A stretch of 64,000 bases of DNA from Streptomyces albofaciens JCM 4342 (GCF_008634025.1 NZ_PDCM01000001.1:62001-126000); one strand, 5' to 3'; counted from the first letter of the stretch, positions 1-7,483 are shown. Numbers and translations are program-made. Notes: generated by a model from the sequence alone, not told the origin.

Positions 1-1
1 T

Positions 2-430
2 CGTCCATTCATCAAGGCCCCTGTACAGGAGTACGGATCGTTCCACCTCACCGGGTTCACGGCCGAACAGCTCCGCTACCTCGCCACCACTCCGCCGGCC
101 CTGAGCTTCACCCTCGCCCCCGGTGACGTGCTGTGGCTCCCCCGCGGATACGTGCACTCGCCCTACACCGAGGGAGACGAGACTTCGCTACACATCACCG
201 TCGCGTTCAAAGAGCGGACGCACCAGTGGCTCACACAGCAGATCGCCGAAGACCTCGTTCAGCGAGCCCTCCAAGACCCACAGATGCGCGAGGAACTGCC
301 GCCCACCACCCTCATGGGTGACACCCTGTCCGCCATCAAGCAGGCACGCGAGTACCTCATTGGGGCTTTGCTGCTCATGGACCCGGAAGACGCGGTTAAG
401 TACGTCCGAGGCGCCGCCCTCCGACCCTGA
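2..430 (+). CDS. JmjC/cupin_4-type oxygenase, C-terminal part (5' end outside window)
   Basis: This frame is open from the window edge to the TGA at 428-430 and gives about 142 residues. The stretch LAPGDVLWLPRGYVHSP is the strand-turn of cupin_4/JmjC proteins that carries the last metal-binding histidine. It is followed by SLHITVAF and a helical C-terminal region. Family members are 2-oxoglutarate/Fe(II) oxygenases of the ribosomal-oxygenase type, and in actinobacteria they often occur next to small peptide genes. The first HxD metal pair would lie outside the window. The substrate cannot be inferred. A small unknown gene begins 22 bp downstream and is probably co-transcribed. Confidence 0.72.
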   Translation, partial: RPFIKAPVQEYGSFHLTGFTAEQLRYLATTPPALSFTLAPGDVLWLPRGYVHSPYTEGDETSLHITVAFKERTHQWLTQQIAEDLVQRALQDPQMREELPPTTLMGDTLSAIKQAREYLIGALLLMDPEDAVKYVRGAALRP

Positions 431-452
431 CCCGCTCGCCCAGGGAGCCCAC

Positions 453-854
453 GTGACGCAGCACTGGCACGCCTATACCTACACCGGCCGCGCCTACCCC
501 GACGGTGCAGTCCGCCAAGGGCAGGCCCCCGCGGACTTCCCCCCGTTCCTGGTCGAGGACTGGCTACGTCGGCCGCCCCGCAGCATCGAAGCGACGTTCT
601 TCGACATCGACCAGGCCGTGGGGTGGTTGGAGACGCAACTGAAACAGAACCAGCCAGTTGACGCCGAGGGAATCCCAATCCCTGAGCGGCTAAGAGCTGC
701 CCGCGCCCGCCTCGGCGAGCAGGTACAGAAGGACGTGGTGTGGGGCTGGTACACGACGCGCCAAGACTTCGCGTCCCGCGCGCTGATCGCCTGCCCCCGC
801 CCGAAACGGCACATGTACGCCGACGACTCCCCGCCCCCCTGCCCAACACCGTGA
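453..854 (+). CDS. Hypothetical protein, 133 aa, downstream of the JmjC gene
   Basis: I do not recognise a family. The GTG at 453 is chosen because GGGAGCC lies just upstream and the previous gene stops at 430. The same frame is open further upstream, but that part overlaps the cupin gene. The protein starts TQHWHAYTYTGRAYPDGA, is rich in tryptophan, tyrosine and arginine, and has no signal peptide or membrane segment. It ends in a proline-rich tail (DDSPPPCPTP). Its position suggests co-expression with the JmjC oxygenase. Codon use is ordinary high-GC. It could be an accessory protein of the same pathway, but nothing in the sequence says which. Confidence 0.5.
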   Translation: MTQHWHAYTYTGRAYPDGAVRQGQAPADFPPFLVEDWLRRPPRSIEATFFDIDQAVGWLETQLKQNQPVDAEGIPIPERLRAARARLGEQVQKDVVWGWYTTRQDFASRALIACPRPKRHMYADDSPPPCPTP

Positions 855-1643
855 GGGCGTACGACGACGCCCCCGCCGGAGACTTCCCCGACGGGGGCGC
901 CGCGTTTCGCTGGGCGCGGTATCACCCCCCGGTGGCCCCCCTTTGCGCGCACTGACGTGGAACATCGGCACCACGGGCAGCGCGATGTCCTGGCCACCGA
1001 GCGCGAACGCCTCCGCGTTGTTGACCTGCATGGAGTGCAGGTACAGGGAACGGTGGCTGTACGCGACGCCCTTCGGGTCGCCGGTCGTGCCGGAGGTGTA
1101 GCAGAGCGCGGCGGCCTGTCGTTCGTCCAGCTCCGGCCAGTCGAAGTGCTGCGCACGGCCCTCGATCAGCTCCTCGTACTCGTGGACGCGCGGCCGTACG
1201 CCGTCCAGTACGGAACGGTCGCCGGGCCCCGCCACCACGACGTGCTCGACGGTCGGCAGGTGCGGCAGCAGCGGTGCAAGCAGCGGCAGCAGCGAGCCGT
1301 TGACGAGGACGACGCGGTCAGCCGCGTGGTTGACGATCCACACCAACTGCTCGACCGGCAGCCGCAGGTTGAGCGTGTGGAGCACGGCCCCCATGGAGGG
1401 GATGGCGAGGTATGCCTCCAGATGCTCCGAGTTGTTCCACATCAAAGTCGCCACCCGCTCGTCCCCGTGGACGCCGAGTTCGTCGCGGAGCGCGTGGGCC
1501 AGCTGAGCGGCGCGGGCGCCGATCTCCGCGTAACTGCGGCGGTGCGGGTCGCCTTCACCGGTCCAGGTGATCGCCTCGGCCTTTCCGTGGATCGTCGCGC
1601 CGTGCGTCAAGATCCTCGAAACGAGCAGGGGTACGTCTTGCAT
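690..1643 (-). pseudogene. Truncated long-chain fatty-acid-CoA ligase (FadD-like)
   Basis: The N-terminal part is a normal AMP-forming acyl-CoA ligase: MQDVPLLVSRILTHG, then the P-loop CYTSGTTGDPKGVAYSHRS, then LPVVPMFHVSA. Such ligases should continue with about 300 more residues, including the YGxTE and TGD motifs. Here recognisable homology ends right after FHVSA, at about position 950. The frame then runs through unrelated arginine- and glycine-rich sequence to a stop at 690, overlapping the 133-aa gene on the other strand. The adenylation C-terminal lobe is lost, so the enzyme should be inactive. The start at 1643 fits the usual FadD N terminus; an ATG at 1670 is also possible. The break looks like a recombination or deletion junction. 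Confidence 0.75.
868..899 (+). terminator. Inverted repeat after the 133-aa gene
   Basis: There are perfect 8-bp arms, CGCCCCCG (868-875) and CGGGGGCG (892-899), with a 16-nt loop, 14 bp after the stop at 854. No T-tract follows, as is usual in Streptomyces. It sits just left of the junction near 950. Confidence 0.42.
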
Positions 1644-1670
1644 CGTGCTCTGCACCGGGAGCCTCCCCAT

Positions 1671-2047
1671 AGGGTGCGCCTGTTACGCGCGGGTAAGTTC
1701 CTGGCGATTGTGCTGGTGTTCCTCGCGGTATGTCACTACCCGGCCAGTGTGGATTCGGCCGTTGTCGAGGTACGCGACGGCCACGCGACACCGCCGCTGA
1801 GCGGTACGGGGAGGGGACTGCGCCCCCGTGGGGCCGGACTCGATCAGGCCATCTTCGCCATGTCGGCCGCCGTTGCCTGCCGGGGCCCGGTGGACGTGGT
1901 GGACGTGGTGGTCGCGTGACTGTGGGGACGGCGGGCCGTACGCCCCGCGCACCACCCGACCACTCCAAAGGGGTGGTACCGCGTCCGCTGTACCCGGGAA
2001 GCCTCCCGGTGAGCACGCACGCACACACTCCGGACGGAGGTCGGATC
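1671..2047. other. Intergenic leader between the broken ligase and the lasso precursor
   Basis: This stretch of about 380 bp separates the divergent ligase pseudogene and the lasso-peptide gene. I see no convincing gene; the open frames are high-GC shadows. A strong ribosome binding site, GGAGG, lies at 2036-2040, seven bases before the precursor ATG. No clear -35/-10 pair was identified. Confidence 0.5.
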
Positions 2048-2179
2048 ATGCAGGAGAACTGGGAAGAAGCCGACTACGAAGCCCCCGAGTTGGCCGAAGT
2101 CGGCGACTTCGCGGAAGTGACGCGTGGCTACTCCGGCCTCTACTGGGACGGGTACTCCGGGTTCTTCGGCTTGCCCTAA
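2048..2179 (+). CDS. Lasso peptide precursor (class II, predicted Gly1-Asp8 ring)
   Basis: The 43-residue product has the classic lasso leader pattern YxxPxLxxxGxF followed by a threonine at the penultimate leader position (YEAPELAEVGDFAEVTR). Cleavage after TR would release the 17-residue core GYSGLYWDGYSGFFGLP. Gly1 and Asp8 are correctly spaced for an eight-residue macrolactam ring, and the two phenylalanines in the nine-residue tail could be steric plugs. There are no cysteines, so this is class II. The ATG at 2048 is fixed by GGAGG at 2036-2040. No lasso cyclase (asparagine-synthetase-like), RRE protein, leader peptidase or ABC exporter lies in the window, so the gene is an orphan here. 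Maturation would have to rely on enzymes encoded elsewhere. Confidence 0.8.
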   Translation: MQENWEEADYEAPELAEVGDFAEVTRGYSGLYWDGYSGFFGLP

Positions 2180-2241
2180 GTACGCGCCCGCCGCCAGGCA
2201 TGTAGTTCCCGGTGGCGGTGCGGAGTGAGTAAATTGAGCAC

Positions 2242-2757
2242 ATGTTCGAGAAGGTGGGCGCGGAAGAGTCCGCGCGCCTGGAGGCGCTGGCGTCGAAGGT
2301 GCGCGATGAGCTGGCCGCTGCCGGCCTCCCCGTGCTCGCGCCCGGCTTGAACCACGTTCTGGCCGGTGGCGCCGAGGTGGAAGTCGACGAGGGGGACGAT
2401 GCCGCCGGTGGCGTGTATGTGGACTGGCAGGCCGGGCCGCGCCTGCGGGAGTGCGCGAGCCGCGCACTCCGCCTCGGGTTGATGGACGAGCCCGTTCTGC
2501 GCCGTCCCGGCCAGATATCGGCCGCGATGATGCACGCGATGGCCGCGATCCTGTCGGCCGCCGGATTCACCGTCGAGGACCCTGACGACGAGTACCGCCC
2601 GCACCACCTGCGGGTGGTCGACGGCCCCGCCCCAGGCGTAACGCCCGCGTGGTGGCTGCGCGAGGAGGAAGTGGACTTGTCCGGCTGGCAGGCAGCCGGT
2701 GCGGACACCAGTACTGGTGCCGGTGCCGGTGCCGACGCTGGCACCGGGACCGACTGA
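2242..2757 (+). CDS. Hypothetical protein, 171 aa
   Basis: I do not recognise a named domain. The ATG at 2242 begins 62 bp after the lasso precursor stop. The product has an amphipathic helix (EESARLEALASKVRDELAAAG), a beta-rich centre with HVLAGGAEVEVDEGDDAAGGVYVDW, then a second alpha-beta unit ending ...EEEVDLSGW. The last 20 residues are a degenerate Gly-Ala-Thr-Asp repeat encoded by GGTGCC-like units. There is no signal peptide or membrane segment. It is convergent with the ATP-binding gene at 2788. Proteins of this size and acidity often accompany RsbW-like/XRE regulator sets in Streptomyces, but a link to the lasso peptide is only positional. Confidence 0.6.
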   Translation: MFEKVGAEESARLEALASKVRDELAAAGLPVLAPGLNHVLAGGAEVEVDEGDDAAGGVYVDWQAGPRLRECASRALRLGLMDEPVLRRPGQISAAMMHAMAAILSAAGFTVEDPDDEYRPHHLRVVDGPAPGVTPAWWLREEEVDLSGWQAAGADTSTGAGAGADAGTGTD

Positions 2758-2787
2758 CAGCGGCTGCCTGCCCACGCCTGTGCCTGG

Positions 2788-3237
2788 TTACGGAGCGCCG
2801 CTCACGTCCCGGTCGAGCGCGAACCACACCCCCTTGCGCCGACGGGTGTTGATGTTGGGCCGGTAGACGCCCCAGCGTGACGCCAGGGCCTCGACCAGGA
2901 GCAGCCCGCGTCCCGATCCGCCATCGAGCAGGGCGGGCAGGCTCAGAAGGCGGCTGCCGGGCGCGTCGTCCCATACGGCCACGCGTACGGACGCGGGGTG
3001 TACGGCCACGTCGAGGCGCACGACGGCCGTGTTCGTGTGCAGGTGGACATTGGTGACCAGCTCGCTGACCAATAGACGTGCGATGTCGGCGAGTTCCGCG
3101 TTCCCGGTCATATTCATCAGATCGGCCACGACGGTCCGGGCGATCTCCGGAGCGGTCACGCCACTCACCAGGTCGAACCGGAACGAGTGGGGTGGCTGGG
3201 GGAGGGTGGGGGGTCGTTGGACGAGTGCGAGAGTCAT
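2788..3237 (-). CDS. RsbW-like ATP-binding regulator (HATPase_c_2)
   Basis: This 149-residue protein has the GHKL ATPase layout of Streptomyces anti-sigma-factor-type kinases. The N-box helix is LLVSELVTNVHLHT, the G1 box is VWDDAPGSR, and the G2 glycine loop is LDGGSGRGLLLVEALASRWGV. A tryptophan near the end (KGVWFALD) is also typical. Such proteins usually bind and regulate partner sigma factors or regulators rather than phosphorylate histidine. It is divergent from the XRE gene at 3484, with a tandem 16-bp repeat between them. The ATG at 3237 follows a GGGAGA ribosome site. RsbW-like protein, XRE protein and DUF397 protein form a common Streptomyces regulatory trio. Confidence 0.85.
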   Translation of the reverse strand: MTLALVQRPPTLPQPPHSFRFDLVSGVTAPEIARTVVADLMNMTGNAELADIARLLVSELVTNVHLHTNTAVVRLDVAVHPASVRVAVWDDAPGSRLLSLPALLDGGSGRGLLLVEALASRWGVYRPNINTRRRKGVWFALDRDVSGAP

Positions 3238-3374
3238 GGTTACGTCTCCCAACGCGGTGTTGCGCGTTACGCGCTGCCGTGGCCCGACCACCCCCCAGGG
3301 GCGCGCCCGAAGGCGCACGCGAGCGGCTGCACTTCGGCGATTCGGCGTGCGGCGCGGTGCTGATTGGAAGGTAG

Positions 3375-3406
3375 GGCACAACCTGTATACGGCACAACCT
3401 GTATAC
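3375..3406 (+). repeat. Perfect tandem 16-bp repeat in the divergent regulator promoter
   Basis: The unit GGCACAACCTGTATAC occurs twice without mismatch (3375-3390 and 3391-3406) between the RsbW-like gene and the XRE gene. Each copy ends in the palindrome GTATAC, and the TATAC could serve as a -10-like element. The two copies would place two identical protein sites about 1.5 helical turns apart. This could be an operator for the XRE protein. Confidence 0.6.
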
Positions 3407-3483
3407 GGGAGTCCCATCGAGGGATGTCGACCCGTGGCACAGTGAGGCGGCACACTCGTAACCGTCAGGACGAAGGGGATGCC

Positions 3484-4335
3484 ATGCCGCCGAGGAGCCA
3501 CCCGACCGCGCGACAGGCGCGGCTCGGCGCCGAACTGCGCAAGCTCCGCGAGCGCGCCGGCATAACCGGGGGCGAGGCCGCCGCGTTCCTCGGCGGCGAG
3601 CGCGCACTCGTGAGCCACATCGAATCGGGCCGGTACGGCGTGAGCGCGGAACGCGTGCGGCGGCTCGCCGCTTTCTACTCGGCCACGGATCGGGCCTTGG
3701 TGGACGCCTTGGCAACGATGGCGGAGGACCGCCGCAAGGGATGGTGGACGGACTTCCGCGGCATCCTCCACCCGAGCTTCCTGGACCTGGCGGAGCTGGA
3801 GTATCACGCCTCATGGATGCGCACCATCCAAATGCTGCACATCCCAGGGCAGTTCCAGACCGAGGAGTACGCGTTTTCGGTTTTCGGCGGCGCGGTGACC
3901 GAGGTTCCGCGCCGCGAGCTGGAGGCCCGCGTCGAGCACAGGTTGCGTCGGCAGCAGATTTTCGACCGGCCGACACCCCCGGCATTTGAAGCGCTGGTTC
4001 ACGAAGCAGCCCTCCGCATCTGCTACGGCGAACGCAAAGCCATGCGGACACAGCTCGACCGTCTGCTCGAAGCAACCGATATGCCGAGCGTAACCATCCG
4101 GGTCATCCCGTTCACCGCCGAGAAACTGACCGGCTCCGCTCACTCGATGTTGTACGCAGGCGGACCGATCCCGCCCCTAGACACCGTTCAGGTAGACAGT
4201 GCCTTTGGCGGCACCTTTCTGGACGCTGAGGCGCAACTCGCCAAGTATCGGGCGTTGGCCGAATCCGTAAAGGCCGTATCGCTCGACGCGGACGAGTCGC
4301 GCGACATAATTCACCGGATCGCACAGGAAATGTGA
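3484..4335 (+). CDS. XRE-family regulator with DUF5753 domain
   Basis: The protein has 283 residues. The N terminus is a helix-turn-helix (LGAELRKLRERAGITGGEAAAFLGGERALVSHIE, about residues 12-45). The rest is the DUF5753 sensor-like domain, recognisable by LEYHASWMRTIQMLHIPGQFQTEEYA, the VEHRLRRQQIFDRP segment, and IRVIPFTAEK with a C-terminal YRALAESVKAVSLDADES. These regulators are typical of Streptomyces and are almost always followed by a DUF397 protein, as here (start at 4346, 10 bp later). The ATG at 3484 is preceded by GAAGGGGAT. Known members act in developmental and antibiotic control. The adjacent graspetide operon is a plausible target. Confidence 0.9.
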   Translation: MPPRSHPTARQARLGAELRKLRERAGITGGEAAAFLGGERALVSHIESGRYGVSAERVRRLAAFYSATDRALVDALATMAEDRRKGWWTDFRGILHPSFLDLAELEYHASWMRTIQMLHIPGQFQTEEYAFSVFGGAVTEVPRRELEARVEHRLRRQQIFDRPTPPAFEALVHEAALRICYGERKAMRTQLDRLLEATDMPSVTIRVIPFTAEKLTGSAHSMLYAGGPIPPLDTVQVDSAFGGTFLDAEAQLAKYRALAESVKAVSLDADESRDIIHRIAQEM

Positions 4336-4345
4336 GCCATCGGGC

Positions 4346-4546
4346 ATGACAGAAGCAATACGCTGGCAGAAGTCCTCTTACTCCGGGGGCGACACGGGGC
4401 AAAACTGCGTGGAACTGTCCAAGGATGGCGGTGTAATCAGGTTGCGCGAGAGCGACTCCCCCGACACGGTCATCAGCTTCGGGCGGCATCAGCTTGGCGC
4501 CTTGATGCGAGGCGTCAAGGCAATGAAGCTCGACCACTCGAACTGA
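4346..4546 (+). CDS. DUF397 protein, 66 aa
   Basis: The sequence has the family hallmarks IRWQKSSYSGGDTGQNCVE, an arginine-rich strand with LRESDSPDTVISFG, and an aromatic/hydrophobic C-terminal helix. DUF397 proteins (BldB/WhiJ-associated family) are small partners of DUF5753-type XRE regulators. The gene begins 10 bp after the XRE stop and is almost certainly in the same transcript. There is no membrane segment. The length is normal for the family. Family knowledge suggests it modulates the XRE partner; the sequence gives no ligand. Confidence 0.9.
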   Translation: MTEAIRWQKSSYSGGDTGQNCVELSKDGGVIRLRESDSPDTVISFGRHQLGALMRGVKAMKLDHSN

Positions 4547-4629
4547 TTAAGTAACCCTCGCCGCTTTTTCCGTTTCCGCAGGTGAGCACGTTGCGGCATA
4601 CGCCGGAACTACTTTGTGACGGCACACCA

Positions 4630-4659
4630 TTGCGACGGCGTTCCGGATAGCGCTACTGT
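4630..4659 (+). promoter_or_regulatory. Candidate promoter upstream of tgmABC
   Basis: TTGCGA (4630-4635) and TACTGT (4654-4659) are 18 bp apart. Transcription would start near 4666 and give a leader of about 190 nt before tgmA. The match is reasonable for a vegetative Streptomyces promoter but is not proof. Confidence 0.4.
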
Positions 4660-4724
4660 CATCTCGCGACGCCGTTTCGCCCGGCGCGCACCTCTCATAG
4701 CCACCGGCATGAGGGTTCCGTAAA

Positions 4725-4767
4725 CCCCTCCCCGCCGCTTTCTCCTAAAAGTCATGGCGGGGAGGGG
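4725..4767 (+). promoter_or_regulatory. Perfect 12-bp hairpin in the tgmA leader
   Basis: CCCCTCCCCGCC (4725-4736) and GGCGGGGAGGGG (4756-4767) are exact reverse complements with a 19-nt loop. It lies 90 bp before tgmA and after the candidate promoter. It could terminate the DUF397 transcript or act as an attenuator of the graspetide operon. No T-run follows. Confidence 0.5.
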
Positions 4768-4854
4768 GCTCGTCATCGTTATCACTCACCGCAGCAGGTC
4801 TACGCATGCCCGTAAAGGGCTCATCGCTCACCCGTAAGGGAAGGAAAAGACGCT

Positions 4855-5151
4855 GTGACGACATTTGCGCACCCCCGGGAAGGATTCCCGCTCGCGCCTG
4901 ACGGTGGACCGGTTCCGTACGGCGGCGAAAAGCCCGGCGGGCAGGCCACCCGACCCTGGATTCTCCGGTTCGCCCGCGTACCCGATGCCGCCAAGGCAGC
5001 CACGCGGCCGGATGCCGCGTACGACGCCGTATCGCAGGTGTCCGTCGGGCTGCTCGGGGAGCCGCTGCCCTTCGCCAACACCCACAATCCGACCGTCCCG
5101 GACGGGTCGTTGACCAACCCTCCGCCACTCGACGAGGGTCCGAAGGACTGA
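4855..5151 (+). CDS. tgmA: Graspetide precursor peptide (putative ATP-grasp target RiPP)
   Basis: This 98-residue peptide begins the tgmABC operon. The leader contains RPWILRFARVPDA and then DAAYDAVSQVSVG, which match the RPxxLR and YDxxTQ-type elements recognised by TgmB enzymes. The C-terminal region PFANTHNPTVPDGSLTNPPP then DEGPKD holds three Thr/Ser-rich stretches and several Asp/Glu residues, as needed for side-chain ester crosslinks. The GTG at 4855 follows GGAAGGAAAAG. Its stop overlaps the tgmB start (TGATG), which ties expression together. The core boundaries and ring pattern cannot be read from sequence. The acidic residues are few (PDG, LDEG, KD), so at most a few rings are possible. 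Confidence 0.85.
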   Translation: MTTFAHPREGFPLAPDGGPVPYGGEKPGGQATRPWILRFARVPDAAKAATRPDAAYDAVSQVSVGLLGEPLPFANTHNPTVPDGSLTNPPPLDEGPKD

Positions 5152-6110
5152 TGGCCGTCCTCGTCATCGCGGCCCGCGACGACTGGCCCACCGACCGTGT
5201 CGTACGCATGCTGACCGAACGCGGCGCCGACGTGTTCCGCCTCGACGCCGCCGAATTCCCGCAACAGGTCGCGCTGAACGGCCGTACAGAAGCCAACGGT
5301 TGGGGCGGGCGGCTGTCCAACGCACACCACTCCGTGGACCTCGGCGCGATCACCGCCACCTACTACCGCGCTCCCCACGCCTTTCAATTCCCCACCGGCA
5401 TGTCCGGCCCGGAACACCGCTTCGCCGCGGCTCAGGCGCGGGCCGGTCTCGGCGGCATTCTCACCGCGCTGGACTGCCGTTGGGTCAGTCATCCCGCCGC
5501 CATGGCACGCGCCGAGTACAAACCGCTGCAACTCGCCATGGCCCGCGACTGCGGCCTGACCGTACCGCCGACGCTGATCACCAACGACCCGGCCGCCGTC
5601 CGCTCGTTCGCCGACGACATCGGCGGTCCGCTCGTCTCCAAGCCCGTCGCCAGCCCCGTCTTCGTCGAGGGCGACCAGCTCAAGACCGTCTACACCCGCC
5701 GCCTCACCGCCGACGACCTCGCCGACCTGTCCGGCGTCGGGGCCACCGCCCACCTCTTCCAGGCGTGGGTGGACAAGGCGTACGAGGTCCGGCTGACCGT
5801 CGTGGGCCCCCGCCTGTTCGCGGCCGAGATCCACGCGGGCAGTCCGCAGGCGTACGAGGACTGGCGCAGCGACTACCCCGCCCTGACCTACTCCCCCACC
5901 CGCACCCCCGACCACATCGCGCGCGCCGTACGCCGGCTGACCGGCCGTCTCGGACTGCGCTTCGCCGCCTGCGACTTCGTCGTACCGCCCACCGGGGAGT
6001 GGACGTTCCTCGAAGCCAATCCGTGCGGCCAGTGGGACTGGATCCAGCATCACACCGGGCTTCCCATCGCCGAAGCCATCGCCGACGAACTGCAAGGAGT
6101 GGCGCCGTGA
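5151..6110 (+). CDS. tgmB: ATP-grasp ribosomal peptide maturase
   Basis: TgmB-type ligases activate Asp/Glu side chains of a precursor and join them to Ser/Thr hydroxyls, making omega-ester macrocycles. The 319-residue protein has the expected parts: an N-terminal Rossmann-like lobe (VLVIAARDDWPTDRVV), a YYRAP segment, AEYKPLQLAMARDCGLTVPP, and LVSKPVASP as the nucleotide-binding lysine region. It also has EVRLTVVG and the C-terminal metal/ATP site CDFVV...WTFLEANPCGQW. The length is normal for TgmB. Its ATG shares bases with the tgmA stop, and its stop overlaps the tgmC GTG. The partner precursor is TgmA just upstream. The cognate pairing is secure; the exact crosslinks are not. Confidence 0.92.
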   Translation: MAVLVIAARDDWPTDRVVRMLTERGADVFRLDAAEFPQQVALNGRTEANGWGGRLSNAHHSVDLGAITATYYRAPHAFQFPTGMSGPEHRFAAAQARAGLGGILTALDCRWVSHPAAMARAEYKPLQLAMARDCGLTVPPTLITNDPAAVRSFADDIGGPLVSKPVASPVFVEGDQLKTVYTRRLTADDLADLSGVGATAHLFQAWVDKAYEVRLTVVGPRLFAAEIHAGSPQAYEDWRSDYPALTYSPTRTPDHIARAVRRLTGRLGLRFAACDFVVPPTGEWTFLEANPCGQWDWIQHHTGLPIAEAIADELQGVAP

Positions 6111-7483
6111 ACGCCTCCCTCACCGACGACGTACGGCCCCGGCTGGCCGCGCTCGTCACCGCACTCGAAGAGGGCGGCGCGCTGCGTACCCCCGAGTGGG
6201 CGCGGGTTTTCGCCGCCGTACCCCGCCATGTCTTCGTACCGCGCTGGTACGAGCAGGAGACCACGGACAAGGGCATCACCGCGTGGCGCCTGTGCGACGC
6301 CTCCGACCAGGGCCAAGACCGGGGCCGTGGCCAGTACCAAGACCAGGGCCGTGGCCAGGGCCAAGACCGGGGCCCGGACTGGGACCGGGACGCCTGGTTC
6401 AGTGCCGCCTACAGCGACCGCACCCTCGTCACCGCGCTGGACCCGGCCACCGCCGAACAGGTCGGCGACCGTACCTGGACCGGCCTGCCCACCTCCTCCA
6501 GCACCGCGCCGCACCTCGTGGCCGCGATGCTGGAAGAACTCGACGTCCAGGACGGCCACCGGGTCTGGGACGTCGGCACCGGAACCGGCTACCTCACCGC
6601 CCTCCTGTGCACCCGCCTCGGTTCCCGCCTCGTCCACTCCAGCGACATCGCCCCCGCGCTCTCGGAGGCCGCCCGTACCCGCCTGGCGAGCCTCGGCCAC
6701 ACCCCTCACCTGACCGTCCACGACGCCCGGGACCCCTGGGACGCCGGGGAGGCCGGGGAGGCCGGGGACGCCGCCTGGGATACCCGGGAGACCCGAAATG
6801 CCCGGAACGACCACACCGATCACTCCGCTCACCTCGACCACACCGAACCCCCCGACCACCCCGGCACGGCCGTCTTCGACCGCGTCATCGCCACCTGTTC
6901 CGTACGGTCCGTCCCCGCCGCATGGCTCCGCAGGACGCGCACCGGCGGGGCCATCCTGACCGACCTCGACCTCGGTATCGAGGGCGGCCTCGTCCGCGTC
7001 ACCGTCGACGGCCGGCGCGCCGCCGGACGCTTCACCAGGACCACCGGCCGCTTCATGGCGGCCCGCGGTGACGCCCACACGTACCCCCGCAAACACCGGC
7101 CCCCGTACGCGCCGGAGACCGCCACCCGCCCCACCCCGGTCACCGCGGCCGACCTGCGGACCCACTACCCCTTCCGTCTCCTCCTGGCCTTCCACCTGCC
7201 GTACGCCGAACTCGTCTACCACTGCGCCGACGACGGCACCCTGTCGCTCCAGCTCCAGCACGGCGGGACGTGGGCCCGGTCCCCGATCTCCGGGGAACGC
7301 CCCGGCACCGTCACCTACGGCGGCGCGGACGATCTCTGGGCGACCGTGGAAGCCGTCTGGCGGTGGTGGAACGATCACGGCCGTCCGGCACAGGACCAGT
7401 TCGGTTACGCGTGCGAGCCGGATGGCCGACATCACGTATGGCACATTCCGGGCGGGCGGCGGTGGGAGCTCACGGGCCCGTAA
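6107..7483 (+). CDS. tgmC: Protein-L-isoaspartate O-methyltransferase homologue of the graspetide operon
   Basis: This 458-residue protein belongs to the PCMT-like methyltransferases found with ATP-grasp maturases. Characterised relatives methylate an aspartate of the cyclised peptide, which collapses to an aspartimide. The N-terminal part has FAAVPRHVFVPRWYEQ and the SAM motif is VWDVGTGTGYLTALLC near residue 150. The C-terminal half is the extra domain typical of this subgroup (TTGRFMAARGDAHTYPRKH ... WRWWNDHG). Two low-complexity insertions are unusual. One at about residues 66-90 is a QGQDRGRGQYQDQ-like repeat. The other, at about residues 205-245, is rich in Asp, Gly, Ala and His and lies between core strands. 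The GTG start overlaps the tgmB stop (GTGA). Confidence 0.9.
   Translation: MNASLTDDVRPRLAALVTALEEGGALRTPEWARVFAAVPRHVFVPRWYEQETTDKGITAWRLCDASDQGQDRGRGQYQDQGRGQGQDRGPDWDRDAWFSAAYSDRTLVTALDPATAEQVGDRTWTGLPTSSSTAPHLVAAMLEELDVQDGHRVWDVGTGTGYLTALLCTRLGSRLVHSSDIAPALSEAARTRLASLGHTPHLTVHDARDPWDAGEAGEAGDAAWDTRETRNARNDHTDHSAHLDHTEPPDHPGTAVFDRVIATCSVRSVPAAWLRRTRTGGAILTDLDLGIEGGLVRVTVDGRRAAGRFTRTTGRFMAARGDAHTYPRKHRPPYAPETATRPTPVTAADLRTHYPFRLLLAFHLPYAELVYHCADDGTLSLQLQHGGTWARSPISGERPGTVTYGGADDLWATVEAVWRWWNDHGRPAQDQFGYACEPDGRHHVWHIPGGRRWELTGP

Noticed and set aside
123..854. Single 243-codon gene spanning the cupin and the 133-aa frame
   Set aside because: The first 300 bp overlap the cupin domain in another frame. 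The GTG at 453 with a ribosome site is more sensible.
957..1919. Plus-strand frame of 320 codons
   Set aside because: It is antisense to the acyl-CoA ligase fragment, and its arginine/valine-rich composition is typical of a shadow.
1..2757. A full lasso biosynthetic cluster around the precursor
   Set aside because: The JmjC protein, the 133-aa protein and the 171-aa protein show no cyclase, RRE or transglutaminase-like peptidase motifs.
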